Shown here piece by piece: positions 41,728 through 50,637 of a stretch of 64,000 bases of DNA. The position numbers and the translations under genes are program-made. The stretch spans positions 1 through 64,000 of the forward strand of contig NZ_JAHDTF010000046.1 of NCBI RefSeq assembly GCF_018531465.1, in the 5' to 3' direction. Position 1 is the first letter of the stretch. Each line of letters begins with the position of its first letter. The notes beneath the pieces were generated by a model that saw only the letters and a program-made list of their open reading frames with translations, made no database searches and had not been told where the DNA came from. Source of the stretch: Sphaerisporangium fuscum (GTDB lineage Bacteria > Actinomycetota > Actinomycetes > Streptosporangiales > Streptosporangiaceae).

Positions 41728-41750
41728 ATCCGGCCCGTGGGGGGCCGGAT
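41728..41750 (-). terminator. Hairpin after the 37-aa peptide gene
   Basis: ATCCGGCCC (41728-41736) and GGGCCGGAT (41742-41750) are perfect inverse complements with a five-base loop, downstream of the minus-strand stop at 41780. Confidence 0.6.
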
Positions 41751-41779
41751 GCCCGGACGGGAGCGCCGGGCGGAGGGGG

Positions 41780-41893
41780 TCAGGCGGCGGCGGGGATGGC
41801 CCTGTCCACCCAGACCTGGACAAGGCGCACGACGAGCGCTTCGACGAGGATCACGGCTGCCTTGGCGAGCACGGCGGCGAAGAAGTCGGACAT
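41780..41893 (-). CDS. Small hydrophobic peptide, 37 aa
   Basis: Starts MSDFFAAVLAKAAVILVEAL and ends with 'DRAIPAAA'. It is hydrophobic with Lys, Glu, Arg and Asp spaced along a possible helix, so it may be amphipathic or membrane-inserted. TGAGGTT is five bases before ATG 41893. It lies between the ctpI stop (42015) and the RibD-like genes, with its own hairpin downstream. No family is recognised; a toxin-like, regulatory or modulin-like role is conceivable. Confidence 0.6.
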   Translation of the reverse strand: MSDFFAAVLAKAAVILVEALVVRLVQVWVDRAIPAAA

Positions 41894-42014
41894 CAGAACC
41901 TCACTGGTGGGACTGCTCTGTTGTATACAGCATCGGCCCTGTTTGTGGCTAGATGTCCATTTCAAGATGAACGCCAGATGAACGATGTGTGGCGGTTGCC
42001 TGTCGGCCCGCTGA

Positions 42015-45000
42015 TCACGTGGCCGCCGGTACGGGCTCCGCCTCCGCCGGTGCCGGCTCCGCCTCCATCTTCGAGATCAACCGGCCCGCCAGCCCGGACA
42101 CCGCGCCGCTGCCCAGCCCGATCGCCCAGCCGAGCGGCCCCACCGGCCGGCAGCCGAACAGCCCGCTCAGCCCCGGAGTCGAGACCGCCACGAAGAGGCA
42201 CGCCATCGACGCCGACGCCGCGGCGATGACCATGGGATCCCTGCCCCCCACCATGAGAGTCTGCATCAGCTGGGCCGCGACCAGGCCGATCAGGCCGACC
42301 GTGTCCGCCCGCCCCGCCGTGCCCGTCGCCCGCGCGAGCAGCCACGCCGCCCCCGCCGACGCCGCGGTGGCCCCGGCCCGTACGTAGATCGCCCGGTTCA
42401 GGGCGGCGCCGAGCGAGGCCTCCGGGCCTTCCCGCAGGAGCTTCTCGGGGCTTGTCGCGCTCGGCGGTCGCACGGCTATCGCCAGGGCGGGAAGCATGTC
42501 CGTCAGCAGGTTGACCAGCAGCAACTGCCGGGCGTTCAGGGTGTTGCGGCCGAGGATCAGGTTCGACCCGACGGTGAAGGTGATCTCGCCGAGGTTGCCG
42601 CCGAGCAGGATGCTGAGCGCGTCCCGGACCGAGCTCCACATCGCCCGGCCCTCGACGATGGCCTCGACGATCGTCTCGATGCGGTCGTCGGTCACCACCA
42701 CGTCGGCGGCGGACCGCGCGGCCGGGGTGGCGCGGGAGCCGAGCGCCACGCCGACGTCCGCCAGCCGGATGGCCGGGGCGTCGTTGGCGCCGTCGCCGGT
42801 CACCGCCACGACCTTGCCCGCGCGCTGCAGCCCGGCGACGATGCGCGCCTTGTGCGCCGGGGTGACGCGGGCGAAGATCGACACCTCCGGGAGCGCGTCG
42901 GCGAGCGCCTCGTCGCTGATCTCGTCCAGCTCGGGGCCGGTCATGACCCGCATGCCGTTGAGCACGTTGAGCTCGGCGCCGATGGCCTCGGCCGTGCTCG
43001 GGTGATCCCCGGTGATCATGACGACCCGCACGCCCGCCCGTGCCAGCCGCCGTACGCTCTGCGCCGCCGTCGGGCGCACCGGGTCGGCCAGCCCGAGGAA
43101 ACCCAGGAAGCACAGCTCGCCGATACGGGACTCGTCCAGGTCGCCGCGGTTGGAGGCGGGCCGTTCGGCCACCGCGAGCACCCGGTAGCCCTGCTGCGCC
43201 AGCCGGTCGACCTCCTTGGCGAGCGACCGCCTGGCCACCTCGTCCAGCGGCGTCTCCTCGCCGTCGCCGTGGACGGTGGCACACCGCGTGAGCACCACCT
43301 CGGGCGCGCCTTTCACGCTGAGCAGGTGCCCGTCCCCGATCTTCCCCAGTACGGCGTGGTAGCCGCGCGCGGGCTCGAAGGGAAGCTCCGCGACGCGCTC
43401 CCAGCCGCCCGGCCCCTCGGACGGCGTGACGCCCAGCCGGTCGGCCCCCTCCAGCACCGCGCGGTCGGTGAGGTGCGGGACGACCCGTTCACCGCTCGGC
43501 TCGGGACCGGCGCGCAGCGCGGCGGCCAGGATGTGCCGGAACTCCGGCGGGAGGTTCTCGGCCGGATGCTCCACCCGGCCGTCGGAGACGCGTCCGAGGC
43601 TGATGCGTCCCTCGGTGAGCGTGCCGGTCTTGTCGAAGCACAGCACGTCGACCCGGCCCAGGGCCTCGATGGTCGACGGGTTGCGCACCAGCGTCTCGCG
43701 GGCGGACAGCCGCCTGGCCGCCGACAGCTCGGCGACGGTGGCGATGAACGGCAACCCCTCGGGCAGGGCGGCCACGGCGAGGCTGACCGCCGGGGCGACC
43801 GCGGCGGCGGCGCTGGAGCGGCGCAGCAGGTTGGTGAGCATCAGCAGGACGCCGGACCCGATGGCGAGCGGCATGATCTGCCGGCTCAGGGCGCGCAGCC
43901 GCAGCTCGACACCCGTCGGCGGCGCCTCGCGGGTGCTCATCCGGGCCGTGCGTCCCGCCTCGGTGGCGGCGCCGGTGGCGACGACGACGCCCAGGCAGTA
44001 GCCGGCCGCGATCGTGGTGCCCTGGTACACCATGGAGGTGCGCTCGGCGAGGGCCGGCTCGGCCGTGGGCGCGGGCGACTTGGAGACCAGCTGCGACTCG
44101 CCGGTGAGCGGCGCCTCGTCGACCTCCAGCCCGCGTGCCTTGATGACGCGGCAGTCGGCGGGTACGGCGTCGCCCGCCCGCAGCTCGATGACGTCGCCCG
44201 GCACGAGGTCGCCCGAGGTCGCGCTCACCGTTCCCTGGGGGCGGCGCAGCCGTACGCGGATCGCGGCGGCTCCGGCCAGCCGGGTGAGCGCGCGGTCGGC
44301 GTTGCTGCGCTGCACCCCTCCGATGAGCCCGTTGACGCCGAGCACGATGCCGATCAACGCGGCGTCCAGCACGGAGCCCACGACGGCGGACACCCCCGCG
44401 GCGGCGGCCAGCACCGGGGTCAGCGGATTGGCGAGCTCCTCGGCGGTGGCGCGCATCAGCGACAGCGGCCTGCCGCCGTCCTCCTCCCCGGGAGCGGTCC
44501 TGCGGCGCGTGGCCTCGGCCTCGGTGAGCCCGGTGGGGGCGGAGGAGATGCGGGTGAGCACGTCCTGCACGGGAAGGGCGTGCCAGGGGGTGCGGTCGAC
44601 CTGCTGGGGGAGCCGGTCGCGTCCGAGGTTGCGCGCCGTCCACGCGCCGGCGCCGAAGCTGAGCAGCGAGGTCGCGTCGCCGAGGAGCTGGACGCGCCGC
44701 ACGGCGCCGGTGGCGGGCCCGAGAAGGGTCAGAGCGCTCCCGGCGGTCATCCCGGCGACGGTGGCCTTCACACTGCGCTTACTGGTGGTCCTGGCGACGG
44801 GGAGCGCCTTCAGCAGGAGGTGGACGGCCTCGGCGGTGCCCAGCACGGCCGCCTCCCATGGCAGCCGGTCGGACCCGGTCAGCAGGCCGATGCCGATGTC
44901 GGACTCGCGCAGCCCGCGACGCGAGAACCGGGTGACCAGGACGACCCCGTGCCCCTCCGCCTGCAGGCCGCGGACGGTGGCGGGCAGCCGGGCGCCGCCT

Positions 45001-46403
45001 TCGACGGGCTCGCCGGTGCCGAGACGCCACGCCAGGCTCGGATGGCCGCCCGCAAGGAGCACCCGGCACGCGCGGCGCGCGGCCTCGACGAGCGCCTCGG
45101 CGTAGGGGTGGAGCTCGGGGACCATGCCGACCAGGGCCACTCTGCGGCCCTGGTAGCTCACCGCGGTCGGGTACACGTCCTGCTCGCGCCAGTGGGAGGC
45201 CTCGTCGGGCACCGACGGCAGCGGCGTCACCGCCCAGTCGCCCTGCTCTCGGCGTGCGGTGGCGTCCGCGCCTTCGAGGAGGGTGTAGACGCGCGCGTGC
45301 AGCTGGTCGGTGTCGACGCCGGGGGCGGAACCCACGGGGATCACCTCGTGGATCGTCCAGGCGTCCAGCGTCAGCACGTCGGCGTCGAAGACGACCGTGT
45401 CGACGCGGTCGGCGCGGCGCAGCGCGTCGCGGTCGAGCACCAGGGCGCCGCGCCTGGCGAGGGCTCGGCCGAGGGCGATGAGGAAGGCCTCGCGGCCGAG
45501 CCGGGCGGCCTTCGGCGTGTTGGTGACCAGCATCCCCAGGGCCCGCTCCCGGTCGGGGCTCACCACCGACGTCAGCCCGTACGACGCGAGCGCGCCGACC
45601 GCCGCGGTGTCGGAGAGGCGCTCGATGGGCCCGTACGAAAGGGGCGCGGGCCGCGGTGAGACGAGGTCCGGGCAGATGTGGTGGTAGGCGCCCTTCCTGA
45701 CCGCGAACTCCTCTTCGCGGGCCGCCCACGCCTGGCCGTTCGCGTGCGCCTCGATATAGCGGCCGGCGGCGCCCATGGAGTCGATGAGCATGGCGAGCGG
45801 GCGCATCGCGATGGCCTGGACGGTGAAGCGCGTGGTGGCGAACAGCAGGTTCGCGGTGGGGCGTCCGAGACGGCGCTCCAGCTCGTGCCGCACGCGGGGG
45901 GTCGACTCGGCCAGCTGCAGCAGCGCCGGCAGCGTGGCGGGCGCTCTGGTCGTCTGCACGGCCTGACCGGCCAGCGTGAGACCGAGCCCGAGGAGCCCGG
46001 CGCCGAGTTCCACGAGCGCGGCGGCGCGCTGCTCGACGGGATGCCGGGCCCTCCGGGGCCCGGCCCCGCCGCTTCCCGCGGCGTCCCGCTCAAGGGTGTC
46101 GAACTCGTCGACCACGGCCGTGAGCCCGCGAATGTCGGCCGCATCCGGGTCGCACTCGACGAAGACGAAGCCGAGCGCGCCGTTCACCTCGGCGCGGCCG
46201 GCCCCGTCGAGCGCGCAGAGGCGCTCTTCCAGCTCGGTCGCCCGCTCGGAGGTGCCGGGGGCGCCGAGGTGCCGCAGCTCGACACGGAGGCCGCCCGCGC
46301 ACCGGTGCACCTGGCGGGGGCAGGGCAGCACCTCGCGGACGCCCTCCGGGAGCATGGACGCGAGCATGCCGACCGAAGTCCTGAGCTCACGAAGCAGGAA
46401 CAC
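42015..46403 (-). CDS. ctpI: CtpI-type cation-transporting P-type ATPase, 1462 aa
   Basis: A giant P-type ATPase. The last ~860 residues hold the canonical domains: 'PLTGESQ' (T767-GES, actuator), 'CFDKTGTLTEGR' with phosphorylated Asp924, and 'TGDGANDAPAIRLADVGVAL' from T1202. The N-terminal ~600 residues have further membrane helices and degenerate heavy-metal/actuator-like pieces, which is the architecture of mycobacterial CtpI. The ion is unknown. GTG 46403 is preceded by AGGAGGCGTC. The smaller membrane-protein gene upstream is likely co-transcribed. Confidence 0.92.
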   Translation of the reverse strand: MFLLRELRTSVGMLASMLPEGVREVLPCPRQVHRCAGGLRVELRHLGAPGTSERATELEERLCALDGAGRAEVNGALGFVFVECDPDAADIRGLTAVVDEFDTLERDAAGSGGAGPRRARHPVEQRAAALVELGAGLLGLGLTLAGQAVQTTRAPATLPALLQLAESTPRVRHELERRLGRPTANLLFATTRFTVQAIAMRPLAMLIDSMGAAGRYIEAHANGQAWAAREEEFAVRKGAYHHICPDLVSPRPAPLSYGPIERLSDTAAVGALASYGLTSVVSPDRERALGMLVTNTPKAARLGREAFLIALGRALARRGALVLDRDALRRADRVDTVVFDADVLTLDAWTIHEVIPVGSAPGVDTDQLHARVYTLLEGADATARREQGDWAVTPLPSVPDEASHWREQDVYPTAVSYQGRRVALVGMVPELHPYAEALVEAARRACRVLLAGGHPSLAWRLGTGEPVEGGARLPATVRGLQAEGHGVVLVTRFSRRGLRESDIGIGLLTGSDRLPWEAAVLGTAEAVHLLLKALPVARTTSKRSVKATVAGMTAGSALTLLGPATGAVRRVQLLGDATSLLSFGAGAWTARNLGRDRLPQQVDRTPWHALPVQDVLTRISSAPTGLTEAEATRRRTAPGEEDGGRPLSLMRATAEELANPLTPVLAAAAGVSAVVGSVLDAALIGIVLGVNGLIGGVQRSNADRALTRLAGAAAIRVRLRRPQGTVSATSGDLVPGDVIELRAGDAVPADCRVIKARGLEVDEAPLTGESQLVSKSPAPTAEPALAERTSMVYQGTTIAAGYCLGVVVATGAATEAGRTARMSTREAPPTGVELRLRALSRQIMPLAIGSGVLLMLTNLLRRSSAAAAVAPAVSLAVAALPEGLPFIATVAELSAARRLSARETLVRNPSTIEALGRVDVLCFDKTGTLTEGRISLGRVSDGRVEHPAENLPPEFRHILAAALRAGPEPSGERVVPHLTDRAVLEGADRLGVTPSEGPGGWERVAELPFEPARGYHAVLGKIGDGHLLSVKGAPEVVLTRCATVHGDGEETPLDEVARRSLAKEVDRLAQQGYRVLAVAERPASNRGDLDESRIGELCFLGFLGLADPVRPTAAQSVRRLARAGVRVVMITGDHPSTAEAIGAELNVLNGMRVMTGPELDEISDEALADALPEVSIFARVTPAHKARIVAGLQRAGKVVAVTGDGANDAPAIRLADVGVALGSRATPAARSAADVVVTDDRIETIVEAIVEGRAMWSSVRDALSILLGGNLGEITFTVGSNLILGRNTLNARQLLLVNLLTDMLPALAIAVRPPSATSPEKLLREGPEASLGAALNRAIYVRAGATAASAGAAWLLARATGTAGRADTVGLIGLVAAQLMQTLMVGGRDPMVIAAASASMACLFVAVSTPGLSGLFGCRPVGPLGWAIGLGSGAVSGLAGRLISKMEAEPAPAEAEPVPAAT

Positions 46404-46438
46404 GACGCCTCCTGGGACCCCCGCACCCATACGCCGAC

Positions 46439-46476
46439 CAGACCGCGTGGCGTGCGGTCTGATCGCTTGGTATTAA
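46439..46476 (-). promoter_or_regulatory. Hairpin and possible promoter in front of ctpI
   Basis: CAGACCGC (46439-46446) pairs with GCGGTCTG (46454-46461). On the minus strand TAATAC (46475-46470) could be a -10, with TTCAAC 19 bases upstream as a weak -35. The hairpin would lie in the ctpI leader. Confidence 0.35.
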
Positions 46477-46506
46477 GTCTGCCCAGGTCAGCGCGTTGAA
46501 CCCCTC

Positions 46507-47124
46507 TCAGGGCGTTCCGGATTCGGGCGTGGTCGCGGCGCCGCGCGAAGTGGTGGCGCCGGCCGCCCTCGACGTCCGCGCGCGGGTCGTCCGGCCGGTC
46601 GCCGAGGTGGTCCCACCGGCGGTCGTCCGGGACGTGCGCGTCGTCGAGCGCGTGGACGGAGTGGTCGTACGCGTCGTCGTCGAACGGGCCCTGCTCGGAG
46701 TGGTCGTACGCGGGGTCCGCGTCGCCGTGGTGGGTGTGGGGGCCTCCATCTGCCCGGCCATCGGCCCGGACGGCCGTCCCATCGCGCCGCGTGCCCGCGC
46801 GGCCACCATCGTCCCGGCTCCGATCGCCGCGGCCACGGGCCACTCCAGCAGGCCGATCGCGGCGAGCAGGCCGAGTCCGCCGTAGTAGAGGAGGCGGTCC
46901 GGCGGCGGGAGGAACGTCCTGGCGGTCTCCATCGCCCGGTTCATCTCCTGCCCGCGGTTCGCCGCCGTGTCCTTCATGCGTTCCATGCGCGGCATTCGCG
47001 GCATGTGGGGCCGGTGGACGTGGAAGCTGACGACGGGCGTGTCCAGGGCGAGCAGATCGTCGTCTGCCCCGGTCGCCGTTCGCATGCGATCCGCGCTCGT
47101 ACGTCTGTTCTCGGCTACGGTCAT
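46507..47124 (-). CDS. Membrane protein with Thr/Arg-rich tail, 205 aa
   Basis: A soluble N-terminal part with a His/Met/Pro/Arg cluster ('FHVHRPHMPRMPRMERM', about 34-50) is followed by one or two membrane helices ('LLYYGGLGLLAAIGLLEWPVAA', in two pieces, about 79-100). The last ~75 residues are almost only Thr, Arg, Ser, Gly and Ala. The His/Met cluster could bind metal ions and the gene lies just upstream of ctpI, so a metal-related partner role is inferred. ATG 47124 has AAGGAGGGACC, an excellent ribosome binding site. Confidence 0.65.
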   Translation of the reverse strand: MTVAENRRTSADRMRTATGADDDLLALDTPVVSFHVHRPHMPRMPRMERMKDTAANRGQEMNRAMETARTFLPPPDRLLYYGGLGLLAAIGLLEWPVAAAIGAGTMVAARARGAMGRPSGPMAGQMEAPTPTTATRTPRTTTPSRARSTTTRTTTPSTRSTTRTSRTTAGGTTSATGRTTRARTSRAAGATTSRGAATTPESGTP

Positions 47125-47281
47125 GGTCCCTCCTTCGTCGCCGAAGCGAACTGTTCTTCATTTCAGACTTTTCCCAGTTCGCGAGGTCTAGCTAGGGCCT
47201 TTCGTCATCTCCTGGTATGGCCTGCCGCGGGCGTCGGCCACGTGCCGGAGGCCGCACTGCCCGCCGTGCGCGGGATGGGCG

Positions 47282-47287
47282 TAGGCT
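47282..47287 (+). promoter_or_regulatory. TAGGCT -10 element for a leaderless gene
   Basis: TAGGCT, a frequent actinobacterial -10, ends eight bases before GTG 47296. Transcription would begin at or near the start codon. Confidence 0.55.
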
Positions 47288-47295
47288 CACACGGC

Positions 47296-48444
47296 GTGAG
47301 CGTGGATCTGGAGTTCGTCACCGAACACGCGGGCCGTCCCGCGAGCGTCCTGACCCGTCGCGACGTCGCCCGGGCGTTGCTGGCCGTTCCGAGCGGCCAG
47401 GCGCTCGTGTCGATCCCCGACCTGCGGCGCGAGATGCTCGCCGCGGGCAACCCGCTGTCGCCGGCCTTCTGGGAGTCGGCGAAGTCCGCCCTGACCGGCA
47501 TCGAGTCGGGTGTGGCCACCGTGGGCGACGTGCAGCGATGGCTGGAGTCCACCGGCACCGAGCCGATCCTCATCACGCGCGGCTACTTCGTGTGGCCGGA
47601 GGAGGACGAGCGCGGGCCCGTCGCGGCCGAGCTGTACGACAGGCTCGTCGCCCACCTGGAGGAACACGTCGAGAGCGGCGAGATCGACCCCGACCGGCTG
47701 GTGGCGGGCGACCACGACGCACGGCTGGTGTACGAGGAGATCCAGGAACGCTGGCTCGGCACGGCGCTGCCCGACGGCCGGGTGCCGGGCGACGCGGTGA
47801 ACGACGAGCTCGACGAGGGGCTGTTCGCCTCCTGGGACGAGGAGGAGGCCTACGCGCTGAGCGAGCTGCGGCGCGTCCTCGCCGACCTGCCCGAGCCGCC
47901 GTTCCCCGGCGTCGACCTGTCGGAGGCGGTGCGGCGGCTGCGGAAGACGCTCGCGGAGCCGGGTTACCCCGGCACGGTCCTGAGGGCCTGCGCGGGCTTC
48001 GACGACGAGGCGCTGCCCGAGGAGGACACCGAGCTGTGGCTGGCCGTGGCGGCCGGCATCGCCTCACCGGTCTCCGACCTGGAGGACGACGACGAGCACC
48101 GGTTCTGGGACCTGGACGGCGAGCTCAGCCAGGAGGACTCGGCGCTGGCCGCGTTGTGCACCATCCACTACGCCGACTGGCTGGCCGCCGTCATCGAGCT
48201 GGCGCGGCGCGGCCCGGGGGTGCTCGCCTCCCCCGAGCGCATCGCGAGGTTCGTCGCCGAGTCGGAGGACATCGACGTCGACATGGACGACCCCGAGGAC
48301 ATCGCGACCACCGAGACGCTGTTCGCGTCGGTCACGCCGCTGTGGCAGCGGCTCGGCATCGTCGACGCGCAGGACGTCCTGACGCCGCTCGGCTGGTGGG
48401 GCCTGCCGAAGGCCCTGGAACGGGCCTGGTCGTCACAGGAGTGA
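47296..48444 (+). CDS. Hypothetical acidic protein, 382 aa
   Basis: No family is recognised. The protein is acidic, with many Asp/Glu, especially residues 230-300, and is predicted soluble. The segment 'GWWGLPKALERAW' near the end and repeated 'WLAV', 'WLAAVIELARR' helices suggest an alpha-helical fold. GTG 47296 is preferred over ATG 47275 because a TAGGCT -10 ends eight bases before it, which indicates a leaderless transcript. It converges with the GNAT gene, the stops one base apart. Confidence 0.75.
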   Translation: MSVDLEFVTEHAGRPASVLTRRDVARALLAVPSGQALVSIPDLRREMLAAGNPLSPAFWESAKSALTGIESGVATVGDVQRWLESTGTEPILITRGYFVWPEEDERGPVAAELYDRLVAHLEEHVESGEIDPDRLVAGDHDARLVYEEIQERWLGTALPDGRVPGDAVNDELDEGLFASWDEEEAYALSELRRVLADLPEPPFPGVDLSEAVRRLRKTLAEPGYPGTVLRACAGFDDEALPEEDTELWLAVAAGIASPVSDLEDDDEHRFWDLDGELSQEDSALAALCTIHYADWLAAVIELARRGPGVLASPERIARFVAESEDIDVDMDDPEDIATTETLFASVTPLWQRLGIVDAQDVLTPLGWWGLPKALERAWSSQE

Positions 48445-48445
48445 C

Positions 48446-48742
48446 TCAGTGCGCGGCCTCGGCGACGAGGTCCTGGTATTCGGGGTGCCGTTCGACGTAG
48501 CGGCGCACGAAGCGGCACAGCGGCACGATCGACAGGCCCTCGGCGCGCACCGAGTCGAGGGCCTCGCGGACCAGGCGGCTGCCGAGCCCCTGCCCTTCGA
48601 ACTCGTCGCCGATCTCGGTGTGGGTGAAAACCAGCCGTCCCGGACGGCGGCGGTACTCGGCGAACCCGGCGAGCCGGCCGTCGACCGTGATCTCGAACCG
48701 GGCGGCCTCGGCGTTGTCGCTCACCTTGATGTCGTGGTCCAC
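48446..48742 (-). CDS. GNAT-type N-acetyltransferase (YjdJ-like), 98 aa
   Basis: A minimal GNAT fold. 'EIGDEFEGQGLGSRLVREALD' (about 45-65) is the acetyl-CoA pyrophosphate loop Q-G-x-G-x-R/K, and 'PLCRFVRRYVERHPEYQDLV' is the C-terminal helix typical of the small YjdJ/NATD1 proteins. GTG 48742 has GGAGAGGG upstream. It is probably in an operon with the membrane protein gene 29 bases before it. Confidence 0.88.
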   Translation of the reverse strand: MDHDIKVSDNAEAARFEITVDGRLAGFAEYRRRPGRLVFTHTEIGDEFEGQGLGSRLVREALDSVRAEGLSIVPLCRFVRRYVERHPEYQDLVAEAAH

Positions 48743-48771
48743 GCGGGTTTCCCTCTCCTGGACCACGGCGT

Positions 48772-48999
48772 TCAGCGGGTCCCGTTCGACTTCGGCTCGG
48801 CTTCGGAGCCTGCGGTCTCCTTCTTGTCCAGATCGGCCTCGTGCGGAACCTCGATCTTCGAGATCTGCTTGTTCATCGACTTGACCAGGAAGTACAGCGC
48901 GACGCCGATCGCGGCGACGATGAGGAAGGCGACGACGCCGGGACCGACCGGGGGCGGCTGGGCGGCGGACACGGTGGCGTTGGCGGCGAGAACAGTCAC
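48772..48999 (-). CDS. Small single-pass membrane protein, 75 aa
   Basis: One membrane helix ('VVAFLIVAAIGVALYFLV', about 22-39), a Pro-rich N-terminus that may lie outside, and a charged Lys/Glu tail inside. No named family. GTG 48999 without an obvious ribosome binding site; a GAGACT seven bases upstream could be a leaderless -10. It precedes the GNAT gene on the same strand. Confidence 0.7.
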   Translation of the reverse strand: MTVLAANATVSAAQPPPVGPGVVAFLIVAAIGVALYFLVKSMNKQISKIEVPHEADLDKKETAGSEAEPKSNGTR

Positions 49000-49084
49000 C
49001 CGTCAAGTCTCGCACCAGGGGGTGGCGCCCCGTTCGCTGACCGGGTCCCCTGGGCGGCGCCGGCCGCCCGGGGGACCTCTCAGG

Positions 49085-49978
49085 TCACTTGCCGACGGGT
49101 GACGGCTCGCACACCTCGCCGGCGTGGATGCCGGTGAACAGGTCGTCCTCGGGCAGTTCGGTGTCGACCAGCGACCGGGCCAGGTGGTAGTCCTCGGTGG
49201 GCCACACCTCGCGCTGCAGTTCGCGGGGGCAGACGAACCAGAAGCCGTCGGGGTCGACCTGGGTGGCGTGGGCCATCAGGGCGAGGTCGCGGGTCTCGAA
49301 GTAGTCGCCGCAGGGCACCCGGGTGGTGATCTCCCACTTCTGCGGGCGGTCCTCCCAGCGGGAGATCCAGTCGCCGTACGGCGAGCCGATGCCCCGCTCG
49401 GTCATGGCGGCGTGCAGGGCCTCGAACCGCTCCCGGGTGAAGCCCATGTGGTAGTAGAGCTTGAGCGGCTGCCAGGGCTCCCCGAGCCCGACGTAGCGGT
49501 CGGGGTCGCCCGCCGCCTCGAAGGCCTCCACCGAGACGCGGTTGGTCATGATGTGGTCGGGGTGGGGGTAGCCGCCGTCGTCGTCGTAGGTGAGGATCAC
49601 GTGCGGCCTGAACTCGCGCACCGCCGCCACCAGGGGCGCGGCGGCGACCTCCAGGGGCTGCAGCGCGAAGCACCCTTCGGGCAGCGCCTCGTTCTCGTCC
49701 TCGGGCAGGCCGGAGTCGATGAAGCCGAGGAACTGCTGCCGGACGCCGAGGATCTCGCGGGCCTTCTCCATCTCCTGGCGCCGCACCTCGGTGATGTTCT
49801 CCAAGATGTCTGGAAGGTCCATCTTGGGGTTGAGGATCGAGCCGCGTTCACCACCTGTACATGTCGCGACCAGCACATCGACGCCCTCGGCCACGTAGCG
49901 GGCCATCGTGGCGGCACCCTTGCTGGACTCGTCGTCCGGGTGCGCATGTACAGCCATCAGTCTCAGCTGTGCACTCAC
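49085..49978 (-). CDS. mca: Mycothiol S-conjugate amidase Mca, 297 aa
   Basis: Zinc amidase that cleaves mycothiol S-conjugates to a mercapturic acid and GlcN-Ins, for detoxification. The N-terminal metal motif is 'HAHPDDESSK' (His13, Asp16), with His142 in 'YPHPDHIMTN'. The C-terminal 'MAHATQVDPDGFWF' distinguishes Mca from MshB deacetylases. GTG 49978 is preceded by AGGAG. It is divergent from the DUF4307 gene and greA, a conserved actinobacterial neighbourhood. Confidence 0.95.
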   Translation of the reverse strand: MSAQLRLMAVHAHPDDESSKGAATMARYVAEGVDVLVATCTGGERGSILNPKMDLPDILENITEVRRQEMEKAREILGVRQQFLGFIDSGLPEDENEALPEGCFALQPLEVAAAPLVAAVREFRPHVILTYDDDGGYPHPDHIMTNRVSVEAFEAAGDPDRYVGLGEPWQPLKLYYHMGFTRERFEALHAAMTERGIGSPYGDWISRWEDRPQKWEITTRVPCGDYFETRDLALMAHATQVDPDGFWFVCPRELQREVWPTEDYHLARSLVDTELPEDDLFTGIHAGEVCEPSPVGK

Positions 49979-50010
49979 GACTCTTTACTCCTCAAGTGTC
50001 CAGGACGGCT

Positions 50011-50037
50011 CCCCAGAGAGGCTATTTTCTCTTGGGG
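50011..50037. promoter_or_regulatory. Inverted repeat between mca and the DUF4307 gene
   Basis: CCCCAGAGA (50011-50019) and TCTCTTGGGG (50028-50037) pair with one bulge. The divergent position suggests an operator or a hairpin in a leader; no regulator can be named. Confidence 0.35.
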
Positions 50038-50110
50038 CGACGCGGAGGGCGAAGCCCCGCAGGGGACAATTGTCTCGTGCAACGACGAGCGACCGCTGGG
50101 AGATTCCGTC

Positions 50111-50548
50111 ATGACCGATAGCGGCGTCGGTCAGGGGTCTGGCCGGCCGGTGCTGGGGACCCCTGACTCCTTTCCGGAGCGTCCTGGACGCTTCGGGCGT
50201 ACCGGACGATCTATTGCCCTCATCATCATAGGGATCTTTATCGCGATCGCGATGGGCGGCTGGGGCTACGTCATGATGTCCATGAGGGGAAATCCGGACG
50301 TGCCGACCGACGTGATCGCTTTCGATGTGAGCGGTCCCACATCGGTGACGATAACCTTCCAGGCGCACAAGCCCGCCGACCGTGAGGCGGTGTGCCGGCT
50401 GAGGGCCGTCGACACCGAGCATGTCGAGGTCGGCACCCGCGACGTCACCCTGCCGAAGGGGCGGTCGGACGTCCAGCTGACCGAGCGCCTCCAGACCAGC
50501 GCGCAGGCCACTTCGGGCCACGTCCAGTACTGCTATCTCGTACAATGA
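50111..50548 (+). CDS. DUF4307 membrane protein, 145 aa
   Basis: A Pro/Gly-rich cytoplasmic start, one membrane helix ('IALIIIGIFIAIAMGGWGYV', about 35-54) and a ~90-residue outer domain with strands 'AFDVSGPTSVTITFQAHKP' and two cysteines ('VCRLRAV' and 'QYCYLV'), as in DUF4307 members. Function unknown. It lies between mca and greA in many actinomycetes. ATG 50111 has GGGAG upstream. Confidence 0.88.
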   Translation: MTDSGVGQGSGRPVLGTPDSFPERPGRFGRTGRSIALIIIGIFIAIAMGGWGYVMMSMRGNPDVPTDVIAFDVSGPTSVTITFQAHKPADREAVCRLRAVDTEHVEVGTRDVTLPKGRSDVQLTERLQTSAQATSGHVQYCYLVQ

Positions 50549-50637
50549 GACTTTTGGGAAAGCGTTCGACCGGGTTAATTTGTTAGTCTCCCGGAATTCG
50601 AACGCTCGCAACTCGTACGAGTACGCAAGGAGAACCC

